From Alitta virens (lineage: Eukaryota; Annelida; Polychaeta; Phyllodocida; Nereididae): 64,000 bases of DNA. Below are positions 54,509 to 64,000 of this stretch, in pieces. The translations under genes were made by a program, and so were the position numbers. Numbering within the stretch: the first letter of the stretch is position 1; every line of letters starts with the position of its first letter. Location of the stretch: contig OW028584.1 in the NCBI GenBank assembly GCA_932294295.1, positions 33,303,969-33,367,968 of the forward strand. The letters are read 5' to 3'. The notes beneath the pieces are model-generated. The model saw nothing but the letters and a program-made list of their open reading frames with translations. It did not search any database and was not told where the DNA came from.

Positions 54509-57500
54509 TTACACATGGATAGCAAAAACAGGGTTGGCATCATTAGGGAGATTGATTCTGGCCCAGCCGTTGCTGACGGTGACACTGCCACGGCATTCGC
54601 TGCCTCCACAAGGAGGACGGTTATTCTCACATGTGAAGACATCGCAATATTCTCCGTCAGGCAAGTTTGTATTGAAGTCCTGGTCGAGAGGGAACTGCTC
54701 ATTGTTAACCACAATGAAACCTCGGTCTCCACGAGCGAATGCGATTGCTTGGAAGCCGTTATCCCACCAGTTTGCTACATCAGTGCCAGATACGGCATTG
54801 TGGAATTTGACCATGTTGGTAATCTGGCTCCAGCGGTGTTCACAAATGAAGTTATCAAAGCATCTAACGTCTTCTGTGTTGCCGTTGCTATCAGATGGTG
54901 GTCCTACCCAGTCGTTTACATCTTTGCCATTTTGAATGTCTCTTGGCCAACGGTAGCTGCTCATGACTCGTACATAGCCATAAGGCCAGGCTAATTCAAA
55001 AGCGGTCGCCATTTTGTAAAGATGGTCTTCAAAGAATGTCAAAATGCGACTGAATCCCCCTGCTCCGTGACCTCGTTGATTGTCATGGTTGTCCAAAAAT
55101 GCGACAGCGCTCAAACCTGCCATGAAACCCCAACCGTCACCAAAATCTTTCAAATAGGCAAGACGCTGACCATCATTCCCTCTGAAGACATCGCCAAGTA
55201 ACATACCAAACTTGAATTCTGTCACTCTTCCGATTGAGAGATACTCACTTGCTGAAACTGCTTCTCCTCCCAAGTCAATCACTTCCATGAAAGCAAATGG
55301 TCTGGTATTAGCTGGAAACCATTGGGTGTTGAGGTTATTAAGCCTGCTAAGAAAGCCCTGAATATGGTGGGGGAACATATGCTTGGATGCGTCAAAACGG
55401 AAACCAGGAACTCCCCAGCCGATCAGTTTGTTTAGGTATTCAACAATTTTGTCATCAACCCATTGATACCCATGGCGTAAATCACGGAGACCTTCCAATC
55501 TGCAATAGCGTACTTCATCAGCGTTGTTGTAGTCACGAATTTCAAGGTCGTGGGTGTGACATTGGAAAGGTCCATGGAAATCATCTGGTCCATAAGGCAC
55601 GCCAGGGAATTCAAGGGTGTTCGCATTGAAGTCGCTACCGGCTGACCCGGTTCCCCAGCCTCCTCCTGTCATATGATTCACTACTATGTCAGCATAAATC
55701 CTGGAATGCAAATGTTTTAATCAATCTTTAAGGTGTAGAAAATGTGTTATTGTGCATATATGTCTAGTTTATTTGTACCGGCGATTTGTTTTTACCGACG
55801 AAACAATCAGTCAAGCATTGACAACACGGTTGCCATGGAGACCAAATGCATAGTGGCGGAACTGAGGAATTTGGTCGGACTAAGGCATAGTCTCTGACTA
55901 AATAAGGCACTTTTTTCACATCAGATGAGGAAATACATCTTTCTACATGAATAAAGCCAAAGTTTCTTAAACAATAAAATCTAGCAATGGTTTGTTTTAC
56001 TCCTGTAAGCCTTCAAACTTTTGAATGGGAGGATGTTGTGACATCTGTCTGTTTGCTTGGCTCTCTTCTGTGATTGGCTGCTGGAGTCTTTATGAATATT
56101 AATCAGATTTTTTATCATCACTATTTGTGTAGGAACATTGATATGAAAAGTACAAGCATTTGGTCAATAATTCCTAGTTTCTTAGCTTTCTCAGCTTAAA
56201 ATGCTGAAAATAACTTTTAAAGTGTGGGATATAAATAAAACCCAACCACAGTGGTGGCTCAGCTCATTGAAACCCATTTGTGAGCTGTCTGGCTGAGGAA
56301 TGCACTCGTGGCTTTACTTCTCCGCCAGACAGCTCACTCATGGGTTTCATTGAGCTGATCCACCACTGTGGTTGGGTTTTATTATATAGACCCTCACAAT
56401 TAGGACCATTTTGGAAATGACGAAAGTGCCCCTGTCATCAGAGTGGTTCAGCTTTAGAATTAGTACAGCCACGTTTGTATTTCTAAAATTTACACCAGTT
56501 GAAGTTAAAATTTTAACCTGTGAGGCCATTAACGTCAAAATAAACTGTAATAAGAAGTTAACTAATTATTAGTTATGCTTACCATACACCAACATCATTG
56601 CACCTTTGCACCATATCTTTGAACTCAGCCTCAGAACCACTCCTGCTGTCCATTTTGTAGGACACTGGTTGGTATCTCTGCCACCAGGGGAAAGGTGGGT
56701 CTGTGTTCAACCTGTGCTCTTGTGGTGGGGAAATCTGCAGGGAATAATTGAAGTCAAGCTTATCCAAATTTCAGAGTAGAAACAAAACAAGAGAATATAT
56801 TTAAAGTTGAGCTAGAGAGTCAAAGTTTGAGGGACTACCTACATAAGGGCTGTGCACCAGTTCTCTATATATTGTTTGCACCGGTACAAGGATAACGATA
56901 CAGGTATTGATAATTTAATAATGCTGCAATTAAACGGTAAGCAGAGCGGCGTTTTTAAGCTAATAGGACACCTGCTACCCAGATGATCCAGTGATTTTGC
57001 CCACTTTCATTGGGACAACATTAAGCAACATTCTGGAATTATTCCATTAAGTTTGTTCATTATATTTGATTGTGAATTGTCAATATTGTAGGCTTTGTTT
57101 ATTCTCCTATTGAAAAATAGCTGAATGATACGTATCAAGATACGTATCGTATTGGTTTTACTGTATTGTGATATGTATCGTATTTAAGATAAAGGTGAAA
57201 ACAGCCCTAGACTACATCAATGGGCACCCTAGGAGTCCCAAAACGAGTCTACGCAGTGGTCTTATATCGCTTTTTGACAAATGGTGCTGAACGAGACTAC
57301 GTCATCCTGGCATAAGCCGCATAACAACGTTGTCGGTTGGTCAATTTTATATAAAATATCTGTCATGTAGACCTATTATTAAGTGGATGATGGAAAATCC
57401 TCACTAAAGAACACAGGATTTACATAACTAATCGCAGAGGAAGATGGATGGCTGCATTGAGATTTATTTAAATGTATTAACTAACTTACCTAAACAGCAC

Positions 57501-57669
57501 AGAAGCCATTTTGCGCAAGGAAGTTCTCGCATTCGTTGGCAATGTCATTCCATTTCCACTCGAGCAACTGCACAAAGACGTCCTTTCCGTCTTTGCAGTA
57601 ATAATTGCCAAAATATTGAGCGCTTGATTGTGCTACGAATAGCGCAATTGCAACTAATAGGGACCTCAT
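54509..57669 (-). CDS. chloride-dependent alpha-amylase, 3 exons, with in-frame TAG
   Basis: This is a secreted GH13 enzyme cleaving internal alpha-1,4 bonds of starch and glycogen. Exons 57490-57669, 56583-56734 and 55700..54509 (54509-55700) join in phase to 508 codons, the length of animal amylases. A signal peptide [17 protein letters not shown] precedes QYFG. Motifs: GFRFDASKH with nucleophile D214, [10 protein letters not shown] with acid E250, and [15 protein letters not shown] with D317. Chloride ligands R212, N315 and R361 are present. Codon 60, the last of exon 1 directly before GTAAGT, is TAG where relatives have a glutamine codon (the VQ before the SPP motif). Standard splicing would therefore give a 59-residue product. 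It may be a null allele, a sequencing error, or spliced at the weaker upstream GT. Everything else looks intact. Confidence 0.88.
56236..56385. mobile_element. palindromic MITE in amylase intron 2
   Basis: AATAAAACCCAACCACAGTG extends through GGTGGCTCAGCTCA on the left and is mirrored by TGAGCTGATCCACCACTGTG onwards on the right. Inner arms around GAGCTGTCTGGC/GCCAGACAGCTC are also complementary. The unit is about 148 bp. No distinct target duplication could be separated from the AT-rich flanks. Confidence 0.75.
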
Positions 57670-57712
57670 GGTTCTTCTTTCGGTGACAATTTAAGAATTT
57701 TGGTATTCCTCC

Positions 57713-57721
57713 CTTTATATA
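57713..57721 (-). promoter_or_regulatory. TATA box of the amylase gene
   Basis: TATATAAAG on the minus strand lies about 45-50 bp upstream of the amylase ATG. This implies a very short 5' leader of roughly 20 nt, which is common for animal amylase genes. Confidence 0.65.
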
Positions 57722-59947
57722 CTGATAAATATCCCATTTTTTGTACAGTTGACAAGTTTGCAATTAGATAAGATGGTTCGGGTCAGATTGCTGAAACATA
57801 TGGCTTTTCCCATCTTAACGTGACTGATTAATGTTATCTACAGTTCAGTTCTGTCGACATGTCATTATTTGGATTTAATGTCATTATTTGGATGTACAGG
57901 GTCACACAGTTATTATTATTAAATAATATGTATGGAAACTTTTCATCCTAAATTGTTTTATTCCTGTCCACCCTATTTAAATTCGACGTGGCACCACTCA
58001 TCATTAGTAGCTATAACCAACGAAAATGTTAATTAACTCCCTTTGGAGTGCAAACTGAATTTGTCTTGCAAAACAAAGGCATTAAAACAAACAAACAAAT
58101 TAATATGCCTGATGGAGTATAAGTTAGTTATATCCCTCATAGTCGGGAGTTAGCGAACATTTTGGTTGGTTATATCCCGATGTTAACTCCCGACTATGAG
58201 GTATATAACTAATACTTATAACCAAATATAATCAATATCAAACAATTTACTGATTGATCCAACAACATGATTAGTTAACTGAAAAATATAGTTGTAAGTT
58301 CAGTCAATGCATGAGTTTGTGTACTGCATGTTTTTTTCTGCAGCTTAGCTGAACAGATCGAATTCTTCAATATGAAATCGAATTAAAATTACTTTACCCT
58401 GAAAAGCAAGTTATTGTTCAAAGTTCCTCCGTTAACTAAATTTTATCTAAAACGACATTTTGAATTATTGTGATCATTGTGAAAGTTCCCAGATGGTCTT
58501 ACACTCACATTCAAATTTTGAATCGTATTTCTTGTGGGTTTTGACCAAATAAATGGACTCGAGTGACATGGGATGTCTGTAACATACTTTAGATAATATA
58601 TATCTTAATTGCAGCATAAACTCAATATAAAGCTAGAACAGACCAATGTTTAATGATGGATTTTGAAAGCATTAAAAAAAGAATTTCAGACTCTTGTTTG
58701 ACTTGTTTATGCAAATTTTGAAACATTTATTTAAGATACTGTTAGATTCATTTGTGCAAATTTTCTAGTTATTAGCATTAAGAAATGCTAGATTCATTTA
58801 TGCTAATTTTGAAGTTTTGGTGTTAATAGAAATAGGGTAAATATTGTTCTGTTGAAACATTTATAAGAGGTAGTATTCCCAAGAACTAATGGTGCTCCTT
58901 TAAACGACAACAGCAGATTTTCCATAAAGCTTCTAGATATTTCCGCTAGGTAGCTATGGGTAGAACCTTGGAAGGGTTGAGGTCCCCAAGCAGCAGTATT
59001 TCTAGTGTAATTTAATGTATATTTGATGCCTTGAGTTTGAATGAATTTAGCTGCTTTTGTTATGTAAGGTTAAGTTTATCAAATGGCAACACTAATTTTG
59101 CTTTGAAAAGCAATTGCATTTAATAACGAGAATAAGGCAGACTTATGCTGTGTCATAGTTTGAGGCGTTTTGTGGAAATAACATCATCGAGGGTTATCTT
59201 AGTTAATTGCTTAAGGAAACTTCTTACTTCAATTTGCTCGATAGAGTGTTACCATTCTCTTAAAACCATGACCTCAAATTTTCGAATGAGTCTTACTTGG
59301 TCCTAATTTAAGGGTATTACTTCAAAATTTACTCAAATAAATCTGACATTCTCTTATAGCAAAGTACTTAAAATTTGGCATAAAATAATAAATTGCCTTT
59401 CAATGTAAACAACCTTTGAGTTTGTGCAAGGCCCCACAAATTATTTGTACTTGTGTAGCTCTCTCATGACTTGCATATACAAGCATGACCTTACCCACAA
59501 ATTCGAAAATGATTCAGACATTTTCAGAAACGAAGTCATTGCTAGGTCACTATGACCTTAGCCCATATAATGAAACTTGATCAGTGCAGAGATATGAAGC
59601 TAGAGTTGTGATTTCTTAATCTTATATGCACACCTGTGTTCTTTCTTTTTTTGTTTCTTTTTTTTCTTCCAGTATTTACTATTATATGTTTATCTCCATT
59701 ACTGATTCATGCATATTTTCCCTTGTTTTTATTGCATGAGTGACACATATAATCAAGCTGCTCGCAGCGCCTCCACTCTTACCGTATGGCTGCCCAGGGC
59801 ACAGAAGCGCTCCTTGCGGCGGAAGTTGACATATAATGTCATCATAGTGGTAACTAATCAGAGTACAGCCTTTTGTAGAAGAGGTTATAACACTAGTCTC
59901 TCCTACATACACACTACTGGTGATGTCAAGCCAATGTTGGCATGGAG
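57722..59947. other. spacer, no gene seen
   Basis: No coding region is supported. It contains the hairpin at 58105-58216. The segment around 58980-59140 (AGCAGTATTTCTAGTGTAAT) resembles 26520-26690 and is probably an interspersed repeat. Confidence 0.45.
58105..58216. repeat. inverted repeat / small MITE
   Basis: GTATAAGTTAGTTATATCCC and CTCATAGTCGGGAGTTA on the left are matched by TAACTCCCGACTATGAG and GTATATAACTAATACTTATA on the right. The loop is about 25 bp. Confidence 0.75.
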
Positions 59948-59948
59948 G

Positions 59949-60073
59949 TATCCCAGATAGCATACCAAATCGTTTCAATGTCGGCGCGATGTCAGCGATG
60001 TCGAAACGAAGTTGTAACGATGGCGGCCGATATAGAAACGACGCTGGCCCGATTCGGAATGCTATCTGGGATC
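59949..60073. mobile_element. short CpG-rich MITE
   Basis: ATCCCAGATAGCATACC at the left and GGAATGCTATCTGGGAT at the right are inverted repeats enclosing about 90 bp rich in CGATGTCGAAACG-like motifs. Its base composition is clearly unlike the AT-rich surroundings. Confidence 0.75.
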
Positions 60074-60317
60074 TATGTTGGTCACGAAAAACATCTGAAT
60101 GAGACCATATATATGAGGGTTTTATTCCTAAATATATATACTTTTTATTTTATGAGTTTACATTCTCAGAAGAACTGATAATGTTACACTTATGTTACCT
60201 ATTTGCTGGGAGTGGATCAAAGAATGCTGAAGAACAGAAAGCTGAAAAAATTAGAAAAAAAAGACCACTGGAAAATGAAGAAGCAACATTCAATTTTCAA
60301 AATTGCAGACCAGAGAG

Positions 60318-60525
60318 AGGCTCAATGCTACTGGTCTGAAGCTTAGTCAGCTTATATGACCAATGGACAGATGTAATGATGAGATGCTTAGAGTTCACAC
60401 CATGTCACATGTAAACCTCATGGGTGGGATCTTTACCCGCCTCAGCAGAGACACTGAGAACAAGCACCTCTAGTTTAGTGATTTAACTCCTGAGGAGTGC
60501 CCAGGCCAGTAATCAAACTCAGGAC
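60318..60525. repeat. SINE-like interspersed repeat
   Basis: It begins with the family block also found at 26001 and 31418 and continues through CCCGCCTCAGCAGAGACACT to CAAACTCAGGACC, a B-box-like complement. The B-box array follows directly. Confidence 0.5.
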
Positions 60526-60775
60526 CTTCAGTAATTGAATTGTATTCGGGACCTTCAGGAATCAATTGAACTTGGGACCTTCAGGAATCGTATCGTAGTC
60601 GGGACCTTCAGGAATCGAACTCGGGACCTTCAGAAATCAAACTCCAGAACTTCAGGAATTGAATCATACTTGGGACCTTCAGGAATCTTACTCAGGACCT
60701 TCAGAAATCAAACTCCGGAACTTCAGGAATTGAATCGTACTCGGGACCTTCAGGAATCAAACTTGGGACTCAGCG
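60526..60775. repeat. tandem array of B-box-like units
   Basis: About ten copies of a 25-30 bp unit of the form GGGACCTTCAGGAATCGAACT lie here. Read on the minus strand each unit carries AGTTCGATTCC, the pol III B-box core, in better or worse condition. The array seems to have grown from the tRNA-like end of the preceding SINE. Confidence 0.8.
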
Positions 60776-61552
60776 CTGATTGGTGGATGTCTGAACTATT
60801 AGAACATCCAGCTGCATAGAGGGTGCCCTCAAAATTCAAATTCAAAAAGTTTATTGACTATGAGTCTACCAGATAGATATATATACAAATTATTAATAAC
60901 TGCCTTTACAAGATAAATATGACGGCCTGATACCTTCTGGTATATGTGGCCGTTACCAATTATTAACTGACAAAAAATTGGTGTTTTTAGTTGAAGCATC
61001 AAAAATTAAAAGTATGTGCTGGACACCAAGTATAACAAATTGCCATTTACTATAACATATTAATTCTATCAATGTTTGTCCATTTATATATTGTGATATA
61101 AAACATCACTACCAAAAAAAAAATCAACCAATATCTCAATGTAAAATGCCTGGAAAAGGAGTTCAATTTTCTTGAAGTCTCCAAAATCTTCAAAATGCAT
61201 TAATGGTGATTTTGTTTTACTGGTGATGTTTCACTGCCTGGAGTCAATTTACTTAGTTGTCGCTGCTGTTCTGTTTTAAGGCTGCAAAATAAACATCACT
61301 GTCTGGCTGTCTGTAATGCATTAGCAGACTAAATATGGTGCTTCTAAGCAAAATGATGTCCAGGCCTTGCTGTAAATTGAATCTGTGTGCTGTTGTCATA
61401 TAGCTATTTGTCATCCTTTTATTGGGAATAGAAAGATGGTGCCGACAACTGAATAAATATTATTCTAAAGCATCCCCACATGGAACATGAACTTATTCAT
61501 TTGTTAATCCAACAAGGCACCATTGAGACAACTGATATTCATCTCCTGAGGC
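60776..61552. other. spacer upstream of the receptor gene
   Basis: No coding region was recognised; it presumably includes the promoter of the following receptor gene. No core element could be identified. Confidence 0.4.
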
Positions 61553-63671
61553 ATGTTGAAAATGAGTAATGAAAATAACTTGTGTAATATATTCTTACTA
61601 ATTATGGTAATTAGCTCATTTGGGATGGCAGGTAAGTTGATCTATCAGCTTGTTATGTTGTGTCGCAAATTTAATATTTCTACATGGCCAATTGTGCCAC
61701 GTGCGTTTTTCATGCATTTGAATAAACGCATGGAAAACGCATGGTTTTTGCCTCATTATAATTAGATGAAAACCATGCGTTTTCCATGCGTTTATCCTTC
61801 TCATTGAAAACGCAGGTGGCATATTTGGCCATGTACTCAACAATATTATATAAGCACATTACCAATGTTTAAAGATAAAGAGTAAAACTTTTTTTATGAA
61901 AAGGAAAAAAAAAAGTCTTAAAGCATAAAATTCAGTTACTTTCAGGCACTAGTTATTCCGTCCGGATGCGAAAGTCTAGTCAGTAAACTTGTTGAATAAC
62001 CTCAACCAAGTTTAACCAAACCTGCGTGGAATGTAACTATAGATTTGCATGTAATATGTCGATTTCTTTTCTTTTAAATAGAAACGACTTCTCACACTCG
62101 AATCTTGAAAGACCTGCTGAAAGACTACGACAAGCGAATCATTCCTGTTAAAGACCCGAGACAGCCCCTGAATCTTTCTCTTGCTGTGACAATAGAAAAT
62201 CTTGTGGAAGTGGTATGTATCACTCCTCATCGCATTCTTCCATTCCATATCACTCCTCATTCCTCATCTCTATTCCTTGCATGGATGAGTGCTGCTACCA
62301 GTAGTAGTAGTACATGGGTTTGGCATGTGAAGGATAAACGCGTGGAAAACGCATGGTTTTTGCCTTATTAAAATGAGGTGAAAACCATGCGTTTATCCAA
62401 ACGCATGGAAAACGCGCGTAGCACATTTGGCCATGTAGTAGTAGTGGTAAAATATATAAACATGAGGTATATGGAATTTGTGACTGAGGATCGAGCTCTG
62501 CCGATATTACAATGCACACCGGTGGCAGGCCTGTTCAAGTATGAGTCTTTCACAACTCTGGGGAGTATATGGGTCATTCGACAGTGCACTTTTGGCTTTC
62601 AAAAATCCATCACAATTATGACTTTTTATACATTCCAGTATAATTTCACCACAAGTTTACATTTAATTTTAATTTCATGGAGTACATTCAGAATTGCCTT
62701 GAAGCTTTTTTTCTATGATAAATAGCTTCCTCATAAAATTGGTAACAGGAATGACGAAAATAGAAGTCACCCCCTGCCAATACAAACCCTTTGCTTTAAA
62801 TAATGAAAGCTAGTTTTCCAATATGGAAGATAAGCAGACACGCTGAAGTCCCCCACTTGAAGGTGCATATAGACTTTCAAATCTTTGTCATATATCTAGA
62901 GGCATTTTGATACCATGGTAACAGGAGAGACGTTAATTATGTGGACAAACTTAAACAAATGGATAATGCTACTAGAACTGCAAATATTTCACAATTTTTT
63001 TCACCAGTTGATTATATCTATGTTTATATCATAAATTAGTTTTAACTTACATTCATTGATTCAGAAATAGGGTGAAGAGCCATATAAAATGACTTTAAAT
63101 TAGGTGTAGGATATGCTGTTTTTTGCCAACTTTTACAGCAAAAAGTCATGACAGACTTCTGCAAAAATTTCTCGTGTGTTGGCCTGTTCGTCTGCCTGTC
63201 CTCATGTCACATTCACATAATTAAAACCATTTTTCATGCTGTAATCACATTTGAAATTCGAGAGAGTGGGGGGGGGGGGGGAGTACACCCTATCTATGTG
63301 GACTAAATCATGACCATCTTTAAATCATATTCAGAGATCAAATTCTGAAAGTAGCTCAATAATTGTTGGTGTGCCTACATTATTTTTTTGCAGGACTTTC
63401 AAAACCAGGACTTCGTCATCAAACTATGGGTGTCAATGGTAAGTATTATGTGAATGCTGTGCAGTTTAAGAACCTGAAATACTTAAGGGTTTCAGTCTTA
63501 AAGAGGCAAAATGTTTGTGTTCTGTTGTTTCGCATGAGGTGGCCAAATTTTACTGACATTGCAGAAATGGAAAGATGAATTCCTGTCTTTCAATGAATCC
63601 TATTACAATATCAAACGGCTCTTCTTGGACCCCAGTGATGTTTGGGTACCAGACGTTGAGTTCGTAACGAG
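61553..63671 (+). CDS. nicotinic-acetylcholine-receptor-like Cys-loop subunit, first four exons (partial)
   Basis: Exons 61553-61631, 62082-62212, 63394-63438 and 63565-63671 have AG/GT borders and join in frame. The first encodes a signal peptide (IFLLIMVISSFGMAG; an alternative ATG is at 61562). The second gives HTRILKDLLKDYDK and LNLSLAVTIENLVEV. The third is the 45-bp exon typical of nAChR genes (DFQNQDFVIKLWVSM). The fourth gives KWKDEFLSFN and DPSDVWVPDVEF, the loop region before the ligand-binding loop A. The Cys-loop, transmembrane and intracellular regions must lie beyond the window; about 330 bp of intron follow. The product would be a postsynaptic pentameric cation channel subunit; alpha or non-alpha status cannot be decided because the vicinal cysteines are not covered. 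Confidence 0.88.
61681..61835. mobile_element. Stowaway-like MITE in receptor intron 1
   Basis: TACATGGCCAATTGTGCCAC at the left and GTGGCATATTTGGCCATGTA at the right form the ends of a 155-bp foldback, with an inner palindrome AAAACGCATGGTTTTTGCCT / ATGAAAACCATGCGTTTTCC. A TA duplication is compatible with a Tc1/mariner-derived MITE. Confidence 0.8.
62311..62437. mobile_element. second copy of the same MITE, in receptor intron 2
   Basis: It has the same ends (TACATGG...TTTGGCCATGTA) and the same inner AAACGCATGGTTTTTGCCTT palindrome as the copy 630 bp upstream. It is inserted in a GTA/GTAG trinucleotide run at a TA. Confidence 0.8.
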
Positions 63672-64000
63672 GTATTGTGTCATTTTTATATATCTTTTTT
63701 TTAGCATTGTCTCAAATTGTAATCTTCATCTTCCTAAAGCCAATGTGCCCATCTTCGCGTAGCTACGCTATGGGCATTGCTAGATTTCATGGCAATGCCG
63801 TGGTTTTTTCCCGTCGGCCTCTAGCGGTGTACACACAAATAGATGCTTGACTAAGTAGGTCAGCCAATGCAAGCGATGCACCAGCGCTTCAAAATGCTCA
63901 ACCATCACTGCAGGCCACGTTGCTGTGGTAAATATAGATTCATCTCGTAAACAACAGCACTTATTTGGTGGTCCACAGATCACCGGGACCAATCAAACGG

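Noticed and set aside
54500..54994. Plus-strand frames opposite the amylase gene
   Set aside because: They are antisense shadows of the amylase exon, whose catalytic motifs fix the real strand and frame.

Overview
The window looks like nuclear DNA of an invertebrate animal. It is AT-rich and gene-poor. The recognisable genes are split by GT-AG introns, and the spacer DNA is full of small inverted-repeat transposons, foldback elements and simple repeats. The phylum cannot be fixed from the sequence alone; a marine deuterostome such as an echinoderm or hemichordate is a reasonable guess, and that is inference. Most short open frames in the window are chance or start at TTG/GTG and were not annotated.

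Layout. 1-6.1 kb: spacer with a tRNA-derived relic and two remnants of rhodopsin-type GPCRs. 6.8-12.5 kb: a cluster of intronless ankyrin-repeat TRP-like channels, two intact and divergently oriented plus a truncated, frameshifted third copy. 12.5-25.7 kb: no recognised gene, but a clear hAT-type MITE with a perfect 8-bp target duplication, foldback elements, a palindromic ACGACGTCGT array, a 1.3-kb tandem duplication and a terminal-inverted-repeat element carrying a tRNA-like core. 25.7-50.2 kb, minus strand: a complete 14-exon IQCB1 (nephrocystin-5) gene, deduced here at 596 codons. 50.4-53.2 kb, plus strand: a complete 4-exon ribulose-phosphate 3-epimerase gene (229 aa), head-to-head with IQCB1 across 175 bp. 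54.5-57.7 kb, minus strand: a 3-exon chloride-dependent alpha-amylase gene (508 codons) with an in-frame TAG as the last codon of exon 1. 61.6-63.7 kb, plus strand: the first four exons of a nicotinic-acetylcholine-receptor-like Cys-loop subunit that runs off the window.

The most striking object lies in intron 4 of IQCB1, antisense to the gene: a 9.3-kb Ty3/Gypsy-class endogenous retrovirus-like element (37417-46722). Its LTRs differ only in the length of one G run. It has a primer-binding site matching tRNA-Trp, gag with a CCHC knuckle, a -1 slippery site, a full protease/RT/RNase H/integrase pol, an additional basic reading frame, and an intact env of the baculovirus-F/errantivirus type with a furin site, fusion-peptide-like segment and membrane anchor. 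It interrupts, or abuts, an older element with long inverted-repeat arms. The near-identical LTRs and long open frames indicate a recent insertion.

The cellular genes are unrelated in function (sensory/ion channel, ciliary transition zone, pentose phosphate pathway, starch digestion, neurotransmission). The only regulatory coupling suggested by layout is the shared IQCB1/RPE promoter interval and the divergent interval between the two channel genes.
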